Below are positions 59,458 through 64,000 of a stretch of DNA of 64,000 nucleotides, in pieces. Position 1 is the first letter of the stretch, and every line of letters begins with the position of its first letter. Made by a program: the position numbers and the translations under genes. The notes beneath the pieces were generated by a model, which did no database searches, was not told where the DNA came from, and worked only from the letters and a program-made list of their open reading frames with translations. Source of the stretch: Sphingomonas sp. S-NIH.Pt15_0812 (GTDB lineage Bacteria > Pseudomonadota > Alphaproteobacteria > Sphingomonadales > Sphingomonadaceae); NCBI RefSeq assembly GCF_003951315.1, contig NZ_QLJH01000020.1, positions 9,656-73,655 of the forward strand. The letters run 5' to 3'.

Positions 59458-60494
59458 GCCGCGACGGTGGCCCGCAGGGCGGTCGTGCCCATCACCTGCG
59501 CGGCGAAACGCTCCATTTCCTCCGCCTGCGGGCTCATCTGCAACAGCAGCAGGTCGAGGCCCGCCGCCTCATATTCGGCGATCCGTTCCTTCAACTGCTC
59601 GGGCGTGCCGACCAGATTGGGACGCAGGCCCCGATTGGACACGGAATATTCCTGAAGCTTCAGTTCGCGCTCCAGCTGCGTGCCCGACAGCCACTGGTCG
59701 AAATTGGCATAGCCTGCAGGCAGGTCGGTGACCGTGGTGATCCGCTCCAGCTCGCGCTTCGCCTCCGCTTCGCTGTCGCGCACGATCGCATAGGCGGCCA
59801 TGCCATATTGCATCGGAGGCCCCCCGGCGGCGCGACGACGGCCGGCCATGTCCGCGATCTTCGGCGCGATCGCGGAGACGGGATCGCCGTGCATGACATA
59901 GGCGTCGCATCGCGCCGCGATCATCGTCTTGGCGGCCTCGCTTTCGCCACCGGCATAGACCGTCGGCCGCTTGACGGGCTTGGGCGCGCAGATCGCGGCG
60001 TCGGTCGTGTAGAACTGGCCTGCGAAGCTGAACCGCTCCTGCGTCCACAGGCCGTCGACGACGCTCAGCCATTCGCCGGTGCGGGCATAGCGATCGTCAT
60101 GCTGGTCGAATTGCAGCCCATATTGGCGCGCCTCGTCGGCCCACCAGCTCGACACGACGTTGAGCGACAGGCGCCCCCCGGCGATCCGGTCGATATTGGC
60201 CGCCGCCTTGGCGAACAGCGCGGGATGGTGGAAATTGGGACGTACCGCGACCATCAGCTCCAGCCGCTCGGTCACCGCGGCGAGCGCGGCGGCGGTCGAC
60301 CAGGCGTCGAGCGCGGGCTGCTCGATCCCCTTGATGTCGTTGAGGTTGAGCTCCGCGATCAGCGTCAGGTCGTATCCCCAGCGCTCGGCATTCTGTGTGA
60401 GCGCCTTGGCATAGGCCCAGCTCGCGTCCATGCCCTCGTCGGGAATGTTGCGCAGCCAGCCGCCGAACACCGGCATCCAGAATCCGTAGCGCAT
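59454..60494 (-). CDS. LLM class flavin-dependent monooxygenase
   Basis: 346 residues. Luciferase-like (beta/alpha)8 barrel: MRYGFWMPVFGGWLRNIPDEG, AERWGYDLTLIAELNLN, LELMVAVRPNFHHPALFAKAAANIDRIAGGRLSLNVVSSWW and RPTVYAGGESEAAKTMIAARCDAYVMHG, as in FMNH2-dependent alkanesulfonate or dimethylsulfone monooxygenases (SsuD/SfnG class). These desulfonate or oxidise organosulfur compounds with O2. A flavin reductase partner is not seen within the window. Overlaps the ATP-grasp gene by one base (TGATG). Confidence 0.9.
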   Translation of the reverse strand: MRYGFWMPVFGGWLRNIPDEGMDASWAYAKALTQNAERWGYDLTLIAELNLNDIKGIEQPALDAWSTAAALAAVTERLELMVAVRPNFHHPALFAKAAANIDRIAGGRLSLNVVSSWWADEARQYGLQFDQHDDRYARTGEWLSVVDGLWTQERFSFAGQFYTTDAAICAPKPVKRPTVYAGGESEAAKTMIAARCDAYVMHGDPVSAIAPKIADMAGRRRAAGGPPMQYGMAAYAIVRDSEAEAKRELERITTVTDLPAGYANFDQWLSGTQLERELKLQEYSVSNRGLRPNLVGTPEQLKERIAEYEAAGLDLLLLQMSPQAEEMERFAAQVMGTTALRATVAA

Positions 60495-61402
60495 CAGCGT
60501 GCCTCCTCGATCCAGCCGACGATCCGGTCGACCAGCCGATCGTGCGGGTCCCAACCCAGCACGTCGAGGGGCTTGGCGACGAAGTTCGACAGCGCGTTGA
60601 CGTCGTAGAAGCGGGGCGTGCCGTCGCGGTCGTCGATCATCACCTCGACCCCGCCCAGGTCGAGCGAGGCGGCGCGGGCGATCCGCTCCGCCGCATCGCG
60701 CAAGGGGGCGGCCGGCGCGGTCGCGGTCATGGTGATCGCGCTGCCGGGGACCTGGCAGGCATCGGCCGGGCACAGGTCGAACGCGCCACCTCCGGCGACG
60801 TCGATGGCGTAGAGATAGGCGCGGTCGAGCGTCTCGATCCGCGTGATCGTACCGTCACGGGCGGGCACATAGTCCTGGACCAGCAGGACGCCGTCGATGC
60901 TGGTCGGCAGCGTGCCGTCGGCGACGGCGGCCCGCAGCGCGTCCATGTCGTCGAAACGGGTGATGCCCGCGCCCGCGCCGCCGATATTCGCCTTCACCAC
61001 TAGCGGAAAGCCGATCGTGGCCGCCGCCGCGGGGACGTCGGCGGCGCGGTGGACGACGCGGGTCGCGGGGATGGCAAGCCCCAGCGAGGCGATCAGCGCG
61101 AGTTGACGTGCCTTCGACGTGTCGATCGCGAGCGCCGGGGTGCCGTTGAGCACGCGCGCGCCCGACAATTCCCAGCGTGCGAGCAGCGCCTGCGCCCAGA
61201 AGATCGGATGTTCCGCCTCGCGCAGGAACGCCGACATCGCCAGCCGGCTGAGGATGACGGGGGCGGGCGGGGCGGGATCGGCGGGGTCGAAGGTGGTGCG
61301 CGGGGTCCGCGCCTCATAGCCGACGCCGCGCCGGTCGAGCGCGGCGAACAGCGGCGTAAACCATTGCGGATGTTCGTAGAGAATGGCGAGATCGATGGTC
61401 AT
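60494..61402 (-). CDS. ATP-grasp protein (RimK-like ligase)
   Basis: 302 residues. ATP-grasp layout: pre-domain TIDLAILYEHPQWFTPLFAALDRRG, then TSKARQLALIASLGLAIPATRVVHRAADVPAAAATIGFPLVVKANIGGAGAGITRFD, and metal-binding GGVEMIDDRDGTPRFYDVNALSNF-type end. ATP-grasp ligases couple an acid to an amine with ATP hydrolysis; RimK adds glutamate. Inside this operon it might conjugate an amino acid to the sulfatase or monooxygenase substrate or product. The frame extends upstream into the FGE gene as a shadow; ATG at 61402 is used. Confidence 0.85.
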   Translation of the reverse strand: MTIDLAILYEHPQWFTPLFAALDRRGVGYEARTPRTTFDPADPAPPAPVILSRLAMSAFLREAEHPIFWAQALLARWELSGARVLNGTPALAIDTSKARQLALIASLGLAIPATRVVHRAADVPAAAATIGFPLVVKANIGGAGAGITRFDDMDALRAAVADGTLPTSIDGVLLVQDYVPARDGTITRIETLDRAYLYAIDVAGGGAFDLCPADACQVPGSAITMTATAPAAPLRDAAERIARAASLDLGGVEVMIDDRDGTPRFYDVNALSNFVAKPLDVLGWDPHDRLVDRIVGWIEEAR

Positions 61403-61485
61403 GGCGACACGCCATGCCGGACCATGGGAGCAATGCAAAACGCTGTGGCCTTGGCCGGTCCCAAGAAGGGCTTTGCACCAATGTC

Positions 61486-62433
61486 TTATCGGGGGGCTGC
61501 CAGGCTGACCGTGCGGAAGCCCAGATGCGAGGCGGCGAGCGTCTCGTCCTGCGCGTGGCGGGCGGCGGGGCGATAGCGGGCGCAGTAATGGGCGGCGCAC
61601 AGGAACGAGCCGCCCTTGATCACGCGGGCACGGGCCTGCGGCTGTCGCGGGTCGAAGCTGGGATTGCCCGGCGTCCCGTCGCCGGTGACGAAGGCGCCGT
61701 GCCCGGGCAGATACCAGCTGCGCGTCCATTCCCAGACATTGCCGATCAGGTCGTAGGTCCCGATCGGACTGCGCGTGAAGCAGCCCGCCGGGGCAGGACC
61801 GATCCATCCGTCGGCACCGGTGTCGTGCAGGGGGAAATGCCCCTGCCAATAATTGGCGGCGTGGCGTTCCGGCGCGGCGTCGGGATCGCGGACGCCGATC
61901 CGGGCGGCGGCTTCGGATTGTTCCTCGGTCGGCAGGGCGCGGCCCGCCCAGCGCGCATAGGCGCTGGCATCGGCGAAGGTCACGTTGACCACGGGATCGT
62001 TGGCATGACCGGCGATGTCGCCGCCCGGCCCATGCGGATGGCGCCAGTCCGCCCCGCGCACGAAACGCCACCAGGTCGCCGGATCGGGTGCGAGAAACGG
62101 CTGATCGGCCGGCGGCGGCGAGAAGACGAACGCGCCCCCGCCGGGCCGTTCGGCATCCGTCCGATAGCCGGTGGCGGCGACGAAGGCGGCGAACTGGCGA
62201 TTGGTCACTTCGTGCGCGTCGATGCCGAAGGCGGGGACGGTGACGGCGACGCGCGGCCGTTCTTCCGGATAGAAGGCGTCGCTGCCCATCAGGAAGCGCG
62301 TGGCGGGCACAGGGACGCTGCCATCCGCGAAGCTGCCGGCGCAGGACGGCGAGGCCATGGTGGCGGCGACCGGCGCGGCATCGGCGTGCAGGCCGCTCGC
62401 GACCAGCACCGCGATCAAGGCCATCCGGATCAT
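61486..62433 (-). CDS. Formylglycine-generating enzyme (sulfatase-modifying factor)
   Basis: 315 residues with a signal peptide (MALIAVLVASGLHADA). FGE-sulfatase domain: MGSDAFYPEERPRVAVTVPAF, EVTNRQFAAFVAATGY, GNVWEWTRSWY and the active-site segment KGGSFLCAAHYCARYRPAARHAQDE with two cysteines that bind copper and oxidise the sulfatase cysteine, then LGFRTVSL. ATG at 62433 overlaps the sulfatase stop (ATGA), so the enzyme and its likely substrate are translated together. Unusually for bacterial FGE it appears to be exported, matching a periplasmic sulfatase. Confidence 0.93.
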   Translation of the reverse strand: MIRMALIAVLVASGLHADAAPVAATMASPSCAGSFADGSVPVPATRFLMGSDAFYPEERPRVAVTVPAFGIDAHEVTNRQFAAFVAATGYRTDAERPGGGAFVFSPPPADQPFLAPDPATWWRFVRGADWRHPHGPGGDIAGHANDPVVNVTFADASAYARWAGRALPTEEQSEAAARIGVRDPDAAPERHAANYWQGHFPLHDTGADGWIGPAPAGCFTRSPIGTYDLIGNVWEWTRSWYLPGHGAFVTGDGTPGNPSFDPRQPQARARVIKGGSFLCAAHYCARYRPAARHAQDETLAASHLGFRTVSLAAPR

Positions 62434-64000
62434 GGATAGCGGCTCGGGACGGAGGGCATGATGACGCCCGTTTCTCGGCCATAGGCGTCCCAGGCGGCGA
62501 TCAGCGTCTTGAGCCGAGCCGGCTCCCGCGTGGCGAGGTCGTTCGTTTCGCCCGGATCGTCGGCGATGTTGAACAATCGCCACGCATCGCCGAGGTTCAC
62601 CGCCTTCCAGTCCCCCTGGCGTACCGCCCGCCGCCCGAACAATTCGCTGCCGATCGCCTCGCCGGGCGCATGTACCCGGTCGGCCGCACCGGTCAGATAG
62701 GGGCGCCAGCTCCGCCCGCGCACCGGCTGGACCGGGCGTGCGGCATAGTGCGTGCCCTGCCATGTTCCACCCGCGGCCTCGACCAGCGTCGGCACCACGT
62801 CCATCACCGTGCCATAGGTCGTGCTGACGCCGGTCCGTCGCGCGCCCGGCCAGTCGATGAAGGCGGCGACGCGGGTGCCGCCCTCGGTGGTGTACCCCTT
62901 GTACAGCCATGACGGCGCCGTTGCCGCCTGCGCCCAGCCGGGGCCGTAGCCGGCATAGGAGGTCGGCTTGCCGAGATTGTCGAAGCGATTGTCCGCCTTG
63001 GCGACGCGGGCGCGGAACTCCGGGAGTTCGGAGCGCGCAATGTCGATCCCCTCGGCGCCATTGTCGGCGGTGAACAGGATGATCGTATTGTCGTACCGGC
63101 CCGTCGCCTTGAGGTGGGCTATGACCCGGCCGACATTCTGGTCCATCCGGTCGACCATGGCGGCGTAGATCTCCATCAGTCGCGCCTGTTCCTGGCGTTC
63201 GGCCGGCGACAGGTCGGCCCAGCGGCGGCCGGGCGGCAGGACGAGATCGTGCGGGGTGACCTTCGCGGAGATGAGCCCAAGCGCCTTCAGCCTGGCGAGG
63301 CGGCGGGCGCGCAGCACCTCGAACCCCGCGTCGTAGCGACCATGGTAGCGCGCCACGTCTTCGTCGGGCGCCTGGAGCGGCCAATGCGGCGCGGTGAAGG
63401 TCAGATAGGCGAAGAAGGGCTTGGCCGGGTCGGCACGGCCAAGCTGCTCGATCAATTTCGTCGCATAGGTGTCGGAGGAGTAGAAACCCGGCGGCAGGCT
63501 GGTGAGCCGGCGCCCGTTTTCCCAATAGGTGGTGCCCGGCTTGTCGTCCCCGGCGAGGTCGAGCCCGTAATGATTGCCGCCGCCCTGCGCGAGGTCGAAG
63601 CTCTGGTCGAAGCCGTGGCGGGCGGGACTGTCCTCCGCGCGCGTGCCGAGATGCCATTTGCCCGCCATCAGCGTCGCATAGCCAAGGTCGTGCAGCCGGT
63701 CCGCCAGCGTGACGACATCGTCCGGCAGATGGCCTTCATAGCCGGGCCGGCCGATCTGATTGGGCGTCAGCATCTCCGCCATGTTGCCCAGCCCGGCGAG
63801 ATGGTTGTCGGTGCCCGACAGTAGCATCGATCGTGTCGGCGAGCAGGTCGGCGCGGAATGGAAGCCGGTCAGCTTCAGCCCCCGTGCCGCGAGCGCGTCG
63901 AGATTGGGCGTCCGGATCTCGCCACCGAATGCGCCGAGGTCGGAATAGCCGAGATCGTCGGCGACGATGATGAGGATGTTCGGTTTCGCAGGGGCAGGGG
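62430..64000 (-). CDS. Arylsulfatase family protein, 5' end outside the window
   Basis: Partial: 522 residues, the frame still open at base 64000. Alkaline-phosphatase fold: NILIIVADDLGYSDLGAFGGEIRTPNLDALAARGLKLTGFHSAP, then the sulfatase signature CSPTR with its Cys codon at 63843-63845, which the neighbouring FGE converts to formylglycine. ADRLHDLGYATLMAGKWHLG, FFAYLTFTAPHWPLQAPDE and ENTIILFTADNGAEG-type metal site follow. Hydrolyses sulfate esters to release inorganic sulfate. A signal peptide is probable beyond the window. Confidence 0.93.
   Translation of the reverse strand, partial: PAPAKPNILIIVADDLGYSDLGAFGGEIRTPNLDALAARGLKLTGFHSAPTCSPTRSMLLSGTDNHLAGLGNMAEMLTPNQIGRPGYEGHLPDDVVTLADRLHDLGYATLMAGKWHLGTRAEDSPARHGFDQSFDLAQGGGNHYGLDLAGDDKPGTTYWENGRRLTSLPPGFYSSDTYATKLIEQLGRADPAKPFFAYLTFTAPHWPLQAPDEDVARYHGRYDAGFEVLRARRLARLKALGLISAKVTPHDLVLPPGRRWADLSPAERQEQARLMEIYAAMVDRMDQNVGRVIAHLKATGRYDNTIILFTADNGAEGIDIARSELPEFRARVAKADNRFDNLGKPTSYAGYGPGWAQAATAPSWLYKGYTTEGGTRVAAFIDWPGARRTGVSTTYGTVMDVVPTLVEAAGGTWQGTHYAARPVQPVRGRSWRPYLTGAADRVHAPGEAIGSELFGRRAVRQGDWKAVNLGDAWRLFNIADDPGETNDLATREPARLKTLIAAWDAYGRETGVIMPSVPSRYP

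Noticed and set aside
61414..62439. 341-codon plus-strand frame
   Set aside because: Antisense to the FGE gene, whose catalytic motifs leave no doubt about the coding strand.
60494..62482. Single 662-residue protein combining FGE-region sequence and ATP-grasp
   Set aside because: The part before 61402 is an out-of-phase reading of the FGE gene; the ATP-grasp gene has its own ATG.
1..64000. tRNA, rRNA or CRISPR sequences
   Set aside because: No cloverleaf with a plausible anticodon arm, no rRNA-like block and no regularly spaced repeats were found by eye; an automated scan would be decisive.

Overview
The window is GC-rich, densely packed bacterial chromosome, most likely from a sphingomonad (Alphaproteobacteria, Sphingomonadaceae). 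That call rests on inference: the overall gene style, a 961-residue TonB-dependent receptor beside an IclR regulator, GGAAC-N16-NGTT promoter-like sites of the alphaproteobacterial general stress sigma factor (EcfG) type, and CsbD/Dps/PAS-LuxR stress genes. No rRNA, tRNA, CRISPR array or phage structural gene was seen.

Layout. 1-5.7 kb: end of a GH15 glucoamylase-like gene, a tight minus-strand operon (GMC oxidoreductase, DoxX, cupin, VOC) and an SDR. 5.7-10.1 kb: cyoABCD for a bo3-type quinol oxidase, with a DUF421 gene as a fifth cistron. 10.5-18.8 kb: a catabolic and uptake cluster for an unknown organic acid, with TonB receptor, RraA-like aldolase/decarboxylase and IclR regulator on minus, and a D-2-hydroxyacid dehydrogenase, ACS-type MFS permease, metallo-beta-lactamase-fold hydrolase and tiny HTH protein on plus. 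19.3-35.7 kb: small-molecule detoxification and redox genes in regulator/target pairs: alpha/beta and serine hydrolases, YcaQ glycosylase, LysR with quinone oxidoreductase, AKR with AraC, MarR-GNAT fusion with GNAT, MFS with AKR and LysR, MocR with PhzF and DJ-1, and a zinc-less alcohol dehydrogenase. Several of the divergent or upstream regions carry convincing operator-like repeats.

35.77-37.74 kb: two insertion sequences, an IS5/IS427-like element and an IS701-like element, inserted back to back at one CTAG target, each with a canonical -1 slippery heptamer in its transposase. 37.9-41.8 kb: a stress and envelope cluster (small lipoproteins, CsbD-like, PAS-PAS-PAS-LuxR regulator, membrane protein, entericidin). 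42-53.8 kb: methyltransferase plus AKR, a renalase-like flavoprotein, a second GMC oxidoreductase coupled to an unusual alpha/beta hydrolase fused to a gluconate-2-dehydrogenase-subunit-3-like domain, Dps plus a Rieske-AIF reductase, an SMP-30 lactonase with a second cupin, an esterase and a beta-propeller protein.

53.8-56.4 kb is a decay zone: IS630 and IS5 remnants, an orphan ORF, an RTX-repeat pseudogene with two frameshifts and a degraded second copy of the serine hydrolase found at 20.3 kb. 56.4-64 kb: one minus-strand transcription unit of overlapping genes (arylsulfatase, formylglycine-generating enzyme, ATP-grasp ligase, LLM flavin monooxygenase, DAACS symporter, fatty-acid desaturase, PhnD-like binding protein). 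It looks like an organosulfur scavenging system of undescribed composition and is the best candidate here for a new pathway.
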